This document shows, piece after piece, positions 20,780 to 30,583 of a DNA stretch of 64,000 bases (the stretch's first letter is position 1; the number at the start of each line of letters is the position of its first letter). Source of the stretch: Chloranthus sessilifolius. Lineage: Eukaryota; Streptophyta; Magnoliopsida; Chloranthales; Chloranthaceae. The notes beneath the pieces were generated by a model that searched no databases, was not told the origin of the DNA, and saw only the letters and a program-made list of their open reading frames with translations. Both the position numbers and the translations under genes were made by a program. The stretch is from NCBI GenBank assembly GCA_021018995.1, contig CM037588.1:142907725-142971724 (forward strand), in the 5' to 3' direction.

Positions 20780-23221
20780 ATGGGTATTAGTAGCAGGAAA
20801 TGGTTTTTTCTTTTTCAATTAATTCTCTTCTTGTTCAATGCCCATCTCTCTATTGCAGCTGATTCCATCTCTGTAGGCCAATCTCTCTCTGGAAACAAGA
20901 CCGTAATCTCCGAAGGTGGCAGCTATGAACTGGGTTTCTTCACACCAGGTAATTCCACCCGCTATTACATAGGCATCTGGTTGAAAAAAATCTCAAAACA
21001 AACAGTTGTATGGGTAGCAAATAGAGACAAGCCACTCCCTCACAATTCATCTGAACTAAAAATCTCAGAAGATGGTAATCTAGCTCTCTTCAGTTCATCG
21101 AATTTCCAAATATGGTCAACAAATTCAGTATCAAGCACTTCAAATTCAACTGTCGCAGTGCTTCTTGACTCTGGCAATCTTGTTTTGAGAGATGGGTTGA
21201 ATAAAACTGCTGTAATTTGGCAGAGTTTTGATCACCCCACTGATACTTGGTTGCCCGACATGAAGCTAGGAATTAATAAAATCACAGGAGAAGTCCGGGC
21301 ACTCACTTCTTGGAGAAATTTAGAGGACCCTTCACCTGGGATTTTTTCGCTCCAGATTGATCCAAATGGAAGCAATGAATTTGTTTTATTTTGGAATAGA
21401 TCTCAAAGATACTGGAGTAGTGGGGTCTGGAATGGGCAGTTCTTCAGCTCAGTTCCTGAAATGTCAGGGAACGACTTTGGTTACCGCTTTGTTTCGAATG
21501 ATAAGGAGAAGTATTTCTATTTTTTCATCACCGGTATCGCTCCTATTACACGATTCACGGTCGATTTTACGGGGCAATGGAGTGCTTTCTATTGGGTAGA
21601 GGATCGCCAAGATTGGGTACTGACTTCGGCTCTTCCGAGGGCCCGATGTGAGAACTATTCTCTTTGCGGGGCTTTCGGTTCCTGTCACGATGACACTTCG
21701 GTCTGTCGATGTTTACAAGGTTTTGAGCCGAGGTTTTCGAAAGATTGGTATTTGAGTGATTGGTCCGGTGGTTGTGTGAGGAAAATTCAATTGCAGTGTC
21801 AGAAGAACAGCTCTGATAATGGAGAAACAGACGGGTTCTTGATGATGCCTAATATGACGTATCCCGAAAATCTTCAATCTTTGGCAGTTGGGAATGCTAA
21901 AGAATGTGAATTAGCTTGCTTGAACAACTGTTCTTGTACTGCTTATGCCTATAATGGTGGTGGATGCTCCATATGGAACGGAGATCTGTTTAATTGGCAA
22001 GAGCTATCGGATGGGGATCTTTATCTCCGTCTTGCTGCCTCCGAGCTGCCAAAATCAAGGGGTGAGGAGAGAAAAGTTGTTGTGATAGTCATAGTTGCAG
22101 CCTCAGGTGTTGTACTTATATTGGGTGTTTGGCTGCTGCTGATTTGGAGTTGCAGAAGAAAAGGGAAAGTTAAAAAGTTGAAGGCGCTTCCTGGTTCTTT
22201 GGTTAATTTTAGTTATCGAGAACTACAAACTGCAACCAAAAACTTCTCTGAAAAGTTGGGGGGTGGAAGTTTCGGTTATGTATTTAAAGGGGCATTGCCT
22301 GATTTAACTGACATAGCAGTGAAGAAACTTGAAAGTAACACACAAGGAGAGAAGCAATTCCGAGCTGAAGTTAGCACGATTGGGATGATTCAACATCTTA
22401 ATCTAGTTCGCCTTCGAGGGTTCTGTGCTGAAGGTGCTAAAAGGTTGTTGGTGTATGATTACATGCCGAAAGGTTCGTTAGATTCTCATTTATTTAAAAA
22501 GAATTCTATGGTTTTAGATTGGAAAACAAGGTACCAAATTGCTCTTGGGATTGCGAGGGGATTGTCTTATCTACATGATGAAACCAGAGAATGCATCATT
22601 CATTGTGACATCAAACCAGAGAACATACTGTTGGATGACACATTTTGCCCCAAGGTTGCAGATTTTGGTTTGGCAAAGCTCGTCGGCAGGGAGTTTAGCC
22701 GTGTTTTGACAACCATGAGAGGAACCCGAGGATATCTCGCACCGGAATGGATTTCAGGGTCAGCCATCACACCGAAAGCCGATGTTTACAGCTACGGAAT
22801 GATGCTCTTCGAAATTATGTCAGGCAAAAGAAACACCTCAGAGGAATCTGAAGATGCCATGATTGGTTTCTTCCCTATTTCAGCCACGAAAAAATTAAAC
22901 CAAGGTAATTTTTCAAGCTTACTAGATTGCAGATTGCAGGGTGATGCTGACATGGAAGAACTAAGTAGAGCTTGTAGAGTTGCTGGATGGTGCATTCAAG
23001 ATAATGAAATGTGTAGACCATCTATGGGACTCGTTGTTCAATTTCTAGAGGGTATTTTAGAGGTTCAAATTCCTCCCATTCCAAGGTTTCTCCAAATTCT
23101 TGTTGGAAGCCCGGAGTCCACAATTTACTTATCAGCAGTCTCACCTAATGAGGCACAGAGCAATGTCTCCACTCGCTCTCAAGATGAAATCTCAGCATCA
23201 ACAAGCTCCGCACATGATTGA
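20780..23221 (+). CDS. G-type lectin S-receptor-like serine/threonine kinase (intact, 813 aa)
   Basis: Plasma-membrane receptor kinase. The ATG at 20780 is chosen: the open frame extends 8 codons upstream only through a TTG, and the signal peptide starts here. Visible domains: signal peptide 1-27 (cut after SIAA); bulb-type lectin about 28-150 (TVVWVANRDKPLP, DSGNLVLRD, WQSFDHPTDTWLP); S-locus glycoprotein region about 205-285 (YWSSGVWNG); EGF-like 290-325; PAN/apple about 340-420 (ECELACLNNCSCTAYAY); transmembrane 433-456; kinase about 490-760. Kinase residues: glycine loop 493-501, K515, HCDIKPEN 608-615, DFG 628-630, APE 654-656. C before D610 makes it a non-RD kinase, a class often linked to immune or self-recognition signalling. 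Single exon, as in the AT2G19130-like group. Ligand unknown. Confidence 0.95.
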   Translation: MGISSRKWFFLFQLILFLFNAHLSIAADSISVGQSLSGNKTVISEGGSYELGFFTPGNSTRYYIGIWLKKISKQTVVWVANRDKPLPHNSSELKISEDGNLALFSSSNFQIWSTNSVSSTSNSTVAVLLDSGNLVLRDGLNKTAVIWQSFDHPTDTWLPDMKLGINKITGEVRALTSWRNLEDPSPGIFSLQIDPNGSNEFVLFWNRSQRYWSSGVWNGQFFSSVPEMSGNDFGYRFVSNDKEKYFYFFITGIAPITRFTVDFTGQWSAFYWVEDRQDWVLTSALPRARCENYSLCGAFGSCHDDTSVCRCLQGFEPRFSKDWYLSDWSGGCVRKIQLQCQKNSSDNGETDGFLMMPNMTYPENLQSLAVGNAKECELACLNNCSCTAYAYNGGGCSIWNGDLFNWQELSDGDLYLRLAASELPKSRGEERKVVVIVIVAASGVVLILGVWLLLIWSCRRKGKVKKLKALPGSLVNFSYRELQTATKNFSEKLGGGSFGYVFKGALPDLTDIAVKKLESNTQGEKQFRAEVSTIGMIQHLNLVRLRGFCAEGAKRLLVYDYMPKGSLDSHLFKKNSMVLDWKTRYQIALGIARGLSYLHDETRECIIHCDIKPENILLDDTFCPKVADFGLAKLVGREFSRVLTTMRGTRGYLAPEWISGSAITPKADVYSYGMMLFEIMSGKRNTSEESEDAMIGFFPISATKKLNQGNFSSLLDCRLQGDADMEELSRACRVAGWCIQDNEMCRPSMGLVVQFLEGILEVQIPPIPRFLQILVGSPESTIYLSAVSPNEAQSNVSTRSQDEISASTSSAHD

Positions 23222-23640
23222 GTGTCCATAGTGTCCTCTTGTTCTCATGCCATTCAAGTGAGCAAAATTTGTTCCAAGTCATAGTTTCGATACTGTTGTA
23301 GCTGTAGCTCGAGAATACTAATTCGAGCATTTATGATTTCAGTGTTTTCATCAGAGGGCTGTAAAATGTTGTTCCCAATCATTTTGTTCAAAAAATAAGC
23401 TTGGGTCTCTTGGTTTAGTATCTTTGTTTAGTATCTTTGTCAAGGCGTACTCTATTTCATCATGAATAAAATAGTTGGTGTTAATTTAGTTTCTTGCTCT
23501 GTCAGGCATCATAAGATTGACAAGCTTATGAATAACCTTTTAAACACGGAATCCTTCCAAACTGACGTGGGATTTTCAGAGGCTATGCTTTATATGTAAG
23601 AGTCTCTTCATAAGCTTAATAATTTAATAAATTTTTTTTA
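23222..23640 (+). other. 3' untranslated region and downstream spacer of the receptor kinase
   Basis: No open frame. AATAAA at 23465-23470, about 245 bp after the stop, is a candidate poly(A) signal, with T-rich sequence and repeated TTTAGTATCTTTGT (23417-23445) just before. Sequence to 23656 holds nothing else recognisable. Confidence 0.5.
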
Positions 23641-23659
23641 TCGGCAAAGAAGAGAGTAA

Positions 23660-24028
23660 GGCTGTGTATGGTATAGCTCTTTGCTAGCCCCTGCCACAGC
23701 AGAGTTCACCTGCTTTCATTGGTTCCCATGCCCTTTTCTAACTCCCTACAAAGAAGAATTTATCTGCTTTAGCAGTAACTTTATGTTCTCTAGCACGTTT
23801 CTACCAGAGAGCAGATAAAATCTGTTCCGACAAGAAGTGAGTAGAGAGGAGGGTGGAATTGCTAAACGGGTAAATCTTGTATAAAGTTTTGCTATGCAAG
23901 GAGTTATCAAGGAGAAGGGGTACCTGCTGAAGCAGGTAGCAAGATGTTAACAAAGAGAATGAGAACCTGCTAAAGCATATGAACTCTGCTATGGCAGGGG
24001 CTAGCAAAGAGTTATGCTATACGCAGCC
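23660..24028. mobile_element. Tourist-like (PIF/Harbinger) MITE, 369 bp, TSD TAA
   Basis: It begins GGCTGTGTATGGTATAGC and ends with the reverse complement, GCTATACGCAGCC. The terminal inverted repeats run about 50 bp (CTCTTTGCTAGCCCCTGCCA on both arms). The 3-bp duplication TAA is at 23657-23659 and 24029-24031, as expected for PIF/Harbinger. No coding capacity. Confidence 0.85.
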
Positions 24029-24174
24029 TAAGGAATGCCACCAGGACCACCACCACATTCCTTAGATAAAGTGGCCCAAATTGATTACTTCTTTTTCACT
24101 TCGTTGATAATAGAAGAGAAATTTTACCTATTAATATGATGATGGGAATTTTTTTCGTTCTAATGATCAACAAA

Positions 24175-24420
24175 ACAGATCTTGAGATCATGGCTCACCT
24201 ATCAGATGGTTAGATGTTGATTCCATATGGAATACATCCCTAAAAGTCAGCCAATAACCTTTCTCATGACAGGTCATGATCACGGTCATGTTTGGGGATG
24301 TCTGCCACGTAGAATCAACACTAATAGGTTGACCATCATCTCAGAATCTATTGTTGGGAAGAATGAGATGAAAAACGATCTCCACTGTCTTCTTCAAGGC
24401 AGTTTTATTGGTGGACGCTT
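24175..24420. mobile_element. Diverged relic of the fold-back MITE family
   Basis: GATCTTGAGATCATGGCTCAC and ATCAGATGGTTAG at the left, and GGGAAGAATGAGATG with ACGATCTCCACTGTCTTC at the right, resemble the ends of the elements at 4901-5515 and 24797-25094. Ends are uncertain. Confidence 0.4.
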
Positions 24421-24796
24421 AACACTATAAAGATAGAATCTTCAACTGCAAATATCGGTACCCAATTAGTAACACGACATGCAGACCTAAAAGAAACATC
24501 AGTGCAAATTGGATTTGGATTTGGTCAATTGGATTCTCCAAAGAGATGGTACTTAGTGTTAGATATTTCTTGCCCTAATGCCAGTCACGCATAGTCGTCT
24601 ATGACATAGTCAAAAGTGAATTTGTGGCTCCTGCAAATACAAGTCGTACCCATCAACGTCGTGTAGTTGACACAATTGACATGTGCATTGATAACTGATC
24701 CAACATCTCCAAGAAATAATGGCATAGGAGTCTAACGTATGTGCCACTTTGCTTAAAGTGCATGGCTTACTCTTGCACCCCATCTCCTCCACCTAG

Positions 24797-25094
24797 CGTG
24801 CAATGGTCACTTTTGAATCAGATGATGCTGATCATTTTTTATCTCACAATGGACCTACAGATAATCAGATGATCAGTTTTTTATACACGTAGCACACATC
24901 TCAAAAAATGTAAATCTAAAATCACGTGACACACACCACACTCAAACATGATTTTAGGGTCATTTTGAGATGTGTAACAAGTGTAATAGAAACTGACTGT
25001 CTAATGGTAGGCTCATGATCTATAGATACATTGTGAGGAAGATTGGGATGAAACACGATCTTCATCATCTAATTCAAAGGCGACCATTGCATGA
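24797..25094. mobile_element. Fold-back MITE, about 300 bp, almost fully palindromic
   Basis: GTGCAATGGTCACTTTTGAA at the left edge pairs with the right edge (GGCGACCATTGCAT). Further in, CACACATCTC, AATCTAAAATCA and CCTAC all have mirrored partners, so most of the element folds on itself. The core CATGATTTTAGGGTCA is shared with 4901-5515. No target duplication determined. Confidence 0.65.
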
Positions 25095-25194
25095 CAGTTA
25101 GAGGAGATGGGTGTGAGAGCTGTCTTTTGGGGTGAGAATAATAGTAGCCAAAACAATCTAGTTGATAATATTAACTATGGAAGGTCTATCTGCC

Positions 25195-25278
25195 CCCACC
25201 TATTTATTGAAAGCGCCCACTTACCGAAGAACAACACTATGTTAGGTGGTAGTGCACCTCTTTCAGTAAATAGGTGGG
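25195..25278. repeat. 21-bp imperfect inverted repeat, MITE-like
   Basis: CCCACCTATTTATTGAAAG (from 25195) is mirrored by CTTTCAGTAAATAGGTGGG (to 25278) around about 45 bp. It could be the inner part of a small MITE; no other mark seen. Confidence 0.6.
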
Positions 25279-25389
25279 ACACCTAGATGCAAATGATAAA
25301 TCACATGCTTGGTGGCATAATCAATCCAAAAGAATGCCCGTTTTGGGTTAATCAATTGTGGGACATTTGGTTTTTTTTTAAAAATTATT

Positions 25390-26095
25390 TTTTGAGGTCA
25401 GAGATAAGATAACACCTGACAAACTTGGTGCATTGATTTTAGGCATCTTTGCCCATTCAAAATTTTTTGGGTGATACCGGATTGTTATTATCCAAGTTGC
25501 GATAGCACCTGATCCTCATAAGTAGTGCCGCACCTTGCTCAAATAGCTTGCAAATTCGGTGTAACAAACCGAACCGAAACTAATTTTTTTGGTTTTCAGT
25601 TTGGTACACCTCACATCGAAACCGAACTGAAACCCATCAGTGTCAGTTCGGTTTGGTAGTTTTTTTTTTGGTTTTTGAAACCGACATTGAAACCAAAACC
25701 GAAGTATTTCAGTTTTTTCGGTTTGGTGAGGGTATTTTACCTACTTTTTTATTTTTTAATGTATTTTCTCAGTTTTTTCTGTATTTTCGATTTTTTTTCA
25801 TATTTTTCGGTTTACTCATCCTGCCCCCTTGGTTTTCGGTTTTTGCCACCCTAAACCGAAATTGAACTGAATTGGATTCAATTCGGTCCGATTTAAAAAA
25901 AATGAATTTTTCTGTTTTTTTTTACCTCATGTTGATGGGCTAAAGATAAGGTGACACCCAATCAATTTGGTGCATTGATGTTTAGCACCGTTGACCATAT
26001 TTTCAATGGTCGATATGCATTGGATTGGGCCCAAAATTTTTGAGTGATTTCTGATTGATCTTATCTAAATTGATGTGACACCCGATCCTCATGAT
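25390..26095. repeat. Diverged direct repeat (about 130-160 bp) around a CCGAA-rich element
   Basis: GATAAGATAACACCTGACAA...TTGGTGCATTGAT at about 25402-25436 is repeated as GATAAGGTGACACCCAATCA...TTGGTGCATTGAT at about 25945-25979; both continue to a GCACCTGATCCTCAT / ACACCCGATCCTCAT end. Between them, 25545-25915 is dense in AACCGAA/TTCGGTT words like 6170-6490, suggesting a non-autonomous hAT-like insertion inside a duplicated segment. Confidence 0.5.
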
Positions 26096-26272
26096 GGGCG
26101 TCACATGGTCTTGAAATGGTCTGGATGCAACCCTTAGGGCTGGCCTCATATATATATATATATAAGTGCACATGCGATACACATGGGGAGAGAGAGTAGT
26201 GAAGAAAACAAATTTTTAAAAAGATAATACTAATAGATTCAGGAGAAATTTTTATTTGATGCATGGTTAATA

Positions 26273-26792
26273 TGTTGAAATATTTATGGAATCTAAATAT
26301 TCTTATTTTGAGTGGCCCACACATAATAGGATTTTATAAAACCCTAGATTGCAGTTGCTTGAAATAATAAAGAGCATTATTGGGAACTAACACTAAAAAA
26401 AATAAGACTATTGGCGGTAGTTTTTTGCAGTAAAAAATCGCCGCTATTAATAAAAAAACAATTAAGACTATTAGCGGCAAGGGTATTAGCGACAGTTTTT
26501 TGGTAATAGCGGCAGTTTTTGGTTGCCTCTAATAGACTTATTTTTGCAGTGTAAAGGAAACCTCAAGGCTTCCTGATTTACATGTGATTCTTATCTTTAT
26601 TAGAATACCTTGATGGATGGTATTCTATGCAGGGCATGACTCTTCATGCTATATATATAGGGCAAGAGAGGCGGGAAGAGCCACCTTCATCTTTCTTCGC
26701 AGGAGAAGTGTTGACTTGAATCATACCCCGAGATCCTAAGGCAACTATTTTGGGTGGTCGGATCAATAGATCCAACAATTGGTATAAGAGCC
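26273..26792 (+). mobile_element. Ty1/copia LTR (26273-26777) with tRNA-Met-type primer site
   Basis: The LTR begins TGTTGAAAT and ends GATCCAACA, so TGTTG...CAACA. A TATA box (CTATATATATAG, 26649-26660) precedes it. Directly after it, TTGGTATAAGAGCC (26779-26792) resembles the initiator-Met primer site TGGTATCAGAGC with one change. The LTR is interrupted by a CACTA MITE. No gag follows: the internal part is cut off by about 26940. Confidence 0.7.
26391..26551. mobile_element. CACTA-type MITE, 161 bp, TSD TAA, nested in a copia LTR
   Basis: It starts CACTAAAAAAAATAAGACTA and ends ATAGACTTATTTTTGCAGTG. The duplication TAA lies at 26388-26390 and 26552-26554. The interior repeats TATTAGCGGC/GCCGCTATTA. 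Same family style as 7046-7196. Confidence 0.85.
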
Positions 26793-27011
26793 ACGACTAG
26801 TGTTCGATCGGTCAAGGCATTAATATATGAGTTTTATCTTGTGTAATATTGGGACCTAGAGAAAGAATACAATTCTCCATATCATTGACGAGCGAAGAGA
26901 AAATAATAATTGTTTTTAAAAAATTCATTGGTTGCGTTACTCGCAATAAGATTTCGTGGGGGCCTTGAATGGGGATAATCCATCTTTCGTGTGGAGAAAG
27001 GACTCACGTAG

Positions 27012-28190
27012 TGAGACAGCTCGGACTTCCTAATCGTGAAAATCGAACCATCGGATCACCGCTAAGGACAATCCCCGAATGGAACACTTGGTACATCCAC
27101 ACACAAAGTGGAACAAAGCGGATATCCCTAACTAAGCAGATAGAGTCATTATAAACAACAAAAGAAACTCCATTTCTAATTTCAAAATATGTCAAAATAA
27201 CGGTTCTAATTTCATTGTCAACACATGGACAAAGAACCGAAAAGAACCATCAGTGATGGGTAATCATCACCAACACAATGGTTCACAAAAATAATAATCC
27301 AAAATTTAATTATACGATTCACATTCTAAAACAAAATGGTTGGACGTACCAAGCCTTAGTCTCATAAAATAATATCCTAAATGCCGCTAAGGGAAATTCT
27401 CCTCGGGTAAAGGCTTCGACTCCTCTGAAATGTACTCAGGATCCTTAAGCTCAAGATCCTCGGTACCTGTATCTACACCTGTGCCTGCGACGTATAGTCA
27501 GAGGGTGAGCTAACAGTCTAAGCTCAATAGGGAAAATATTAATATCATGCTTATTGTCACATCACACATATATCTCATGACATATTTCGAACATGCTTAT
27601 AATTCAAAGACTTGCAATTTATAAGGCATTTGAATCGAAATAAAATTGATCTTAAATGCAGGTTTCAAAGTCTAATTCCAAATCTTTTCACATAACACAA
27701 GAAAAACTTAAGTTGATCACTTAAATGCAATCTCGAGTATATATAGCATTGAGAGTCACACATATACCGATGAGAATCCCAACTTTTATCATTCAATGAA
27801 TCATTTTCATGATGCCCAAGCCCCTTCGTATGAGGAAAACTTGTACCGAACGAAGTTTACCCTAGATCGGTAAGAAATGAGCGGATATCCCGCCGTCTCG
27901 GAGCACAAGAGATTCGTTTCACGTGAACCTTAAATCAAAGTGCGAAGTCTAACTTACAGTTTATCACTGTGAAATGTGGTATTTTATAGCTAGATTTGAA
28001 CTTTGGAAATCTCGAAGTTCACACACACGCTTATACACATCTTACGTAGTTCACACACACACGCATTCTCATGTTTGAATCCATGTACAAAGCTCATGCG
28101 CATTAGATAACAAAATTCATGATTTACACACTCATATTCATGATATCACAATATCCATGCTAGTTGTATCAAATGCACATATTATAGGAG
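27012..28190 (-). mobile_element. 3' part of a Tekay-like LTR, reverse orientation, truncated
   Basis: Read on the minus strand it parallels the 3' LTR at 15386-17688: GTTAGCTCACCCTCTGACTA, TACGTCGCAGGCACAG, the GAGGATCTTGAGC-type region and GTGATCCGATGGTTCGATTT near the end. It joins the LARD LTR at 28190 without the LTR's 5' half. The 70 bp before 27012 are unassigned. Confidence 0.65.
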
Positions 28191-30583
28191 TATTCAAACC
28201 AAATTAAAGGCTTGAACTGATCTTAAGGGTATGGGCTGTCCACTTGAATGGTCATAGATCATCCTATATACTTCATCCAATCCAAAGGTTCAAATTGAAA
28301 CATTAAAATTACTACAAATGTTGTGGATGCAAGGCTACAAGCTCAGGCATCCACAGGGATATTAAATCAAGGGAAATTAGATGGTAAATAATAGATCTAC
28401 TAGAAACGGAATGGGCTATTCCCAAATATATGAATCCTATAGATATCTAATGAAACCACGAGATCTTTAGATTTAATTGGACATTAAAATCAATAATTTA
28501 TTGAATCAAATAACTTATAATAAACTTGTTCTCAGATCTGTAGTCTGTGCATCGATCCACACATCTTCATGCTGAGATTACAATTAAACACCAGATCTGA
28601 ACTGCTATCTAGATCTAATCCAACAGGCTGGATTAGGGAGAGAAGGAGGAAGAGAAAAAGAAAAAATAAAAGCTAAAACTAAACCTAAATGAGTAAAGGA
28701 GAACTAAAGCTATTCTATGGTTTTCTTACTGAGAAATTACAGTAGCAAGGAGCCTTATTTATACATATGTAGTGATCCAAGTGCTTTGGATTATAGCCAA
28801 TCAGAGGAGAGAGTTTGATTTCAATTTATGCTAATCCATGTGCTTAGCATTTCAACCAATCAGAGAGAAGAAATAGATCTAATTCTGTCAAACTAAACTG
28901 AAGTAGTTTGCATTCCCGCCAAAGATTTGAAAATCAGTTCATGCCCATGTGTAGACTTCTCTCATGCTTTGCAGTTCCCAAAAATGCCCTTGCCAACCTA
29001 AAATATTTGCCCAAAATACTCTTGCTACAGTTATTCCCAAAACAGTCCTCATATTCTAGACTTGATGGAGCCCGAATTGGATCAACTTGAAGAAGTGTAG
29101 GATGATGGGGTTTAAAAATGCAGTTTGATAGGTTGAGATGACTTTGGTATTTAATGGACTTTAAAGCTTACAGCTTCAGCAGTTTTCTTGTGAGGTGGAG
29201 AAGGTGAACTCGAGAGGTTCTGTGGTGTGCATTTGAGAGGGTAGCTACAGGTTTCGAGAGGATGTGAATGACCAATCGATAGGTTGGTTGAAGGTAGCTT
29301 AGAACTCGACAGGTTTGTGGATGTTCAACTTATCCATTCGATAGGATGGCTGGACCTGCTCGAGAGGATGGGTGTTTGCTGAAGGTAGGGAGCTGGACTT
29401 TGAGAGGTTCAACAGCTGTTTGGTTGATAGGTTCTGAAGCTAGGTCTGAAGATCTCGATAGGATTAGTACAGAAGTCGACAGGTTGTGGAGGTGCAGCTT
29501 AAAGATGTCGACAGGTGTTGGGGATATGCAGCAACTTCAGGTAAGGTGTCGAGAGGTTAGGAGTGAATTTTGATAGGTTCTATGGAGTTTGCTTTGCTGG
29601 TCGACAGGTACAATGGGAGGATGGCTTTAGAGCTCGAGAGGTTGGATGGGAGGATGGAGCAACTACTGAAGGTGTTCCATCCATTCGTGAGGTTCAAGGG
29701 ACTGCTGCACTATCTTCTCGATAGGATGATGTGCCAGTGTATGGACTTCTCGACCAGTTTTGAAACTACCACTCCTTCCATTCGACAGGTTCAATTGGTG
29801 AATCTTTAGCTGTTCCAAATCGACATGTTGGCCACCATTTAATTTCGAGAGAATGCTGCTGCATTTGTGGAGTTTATTATCGGAGCTGGGGATTATAGCT
29901 GAAGCTTGATAGGTTGTTGAATGGAAGGAGAGGATGGGTTTGCAGCTAAGGGAGCTGACAGGTTTAACATGTACACCTCGACAGATTGTAGAAGGTTGCT
30001 GTGCTATAGCTTATATACCAGTTGACAGATTTGCTGGAGTAGCTGCTTGAGATGGTGCACCAAATGAATGTCCACATAACTCAAAATATTGCTGAAGTGA
30101 TTGCTGCCATGTGCTCATTCCAAATGTTGCCGAGCCTCCAAATTGCTTAAGTCCTCAATGTGATGGCTGTTGTGGTTCATGAGGTCTAAGAACCTGCTGT
30201 TGCACTTGAGTGATTTGAGTTTGGAGTGCTATTGTAGAAGGTATTTGAAGCCTCTAGTCTGCTAAAGATGTAACTGCTCCCATGTATTCCAACTGAAAGT
30301 CCTCTTTTAGCTCAAGTACTCAATAGGTGGCTGGAGGAGACTCTTTGTTTTGCTATTTTACCCCATCAGTAGCAACTCTTCTTTATGTGTGAAAGCACTC
30401 TTCTCTCAAATATACAACATGGCTCTCATCTCCTCTTATTGACACTTGTTATATGGAAAAATGCACTTGCTCTATTTTTATTCCTAAATTGCAAAACAAG
30501 CTAAAAACAATTATAAACAACTCAAGGTCTTAACAAAAGCTAGATTTTAATGGGTAGAAAATGGTAAAAATCAGTGACTAACA
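28191..30583 (-). mobile_element. LARD 3' LTR, truncated
   Basis: It aligns with 34026-36447 base for base over long stretches (for example TTGAACTGATCTTAAGGGTA and GATGGAGCCCGAATTGGATC). It is missing the part matching 33571-34025 and instead abuts the Tekay-like LTR fragment. A minus-strand TATA box, TATAAATA, is at 28756-28763. Confidence 0.8.
29130..30010. repeat. Array of YCGANAGGTT-like motifs in the LARD 3' LTR
   Basis: More than 20 variants of a 10-bp motif (CTCGAGAGGTT, GTCGACAGGTT, TTCGATAGGAT, CTTGATAGGTT and others) occur every 20-50 bp. CGA is followed by C, G or T, then AGG. The same array lies in the other LTR. The plus-strand open frames here are by-products. Confidence 0.75.

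Noticed and set aside
21357..21688. Open frames inside the receptor kinase in other frames and on the other strand
   Set aside because: Shadows of the kinase gene with no motif of their own.
29346..29809. Two plus-strand open frames in the LARD LTR
   Set aside because: Frames follow the CGANAGG motif array, start at arbitrary ATGs and are differently broken in the other LTR.
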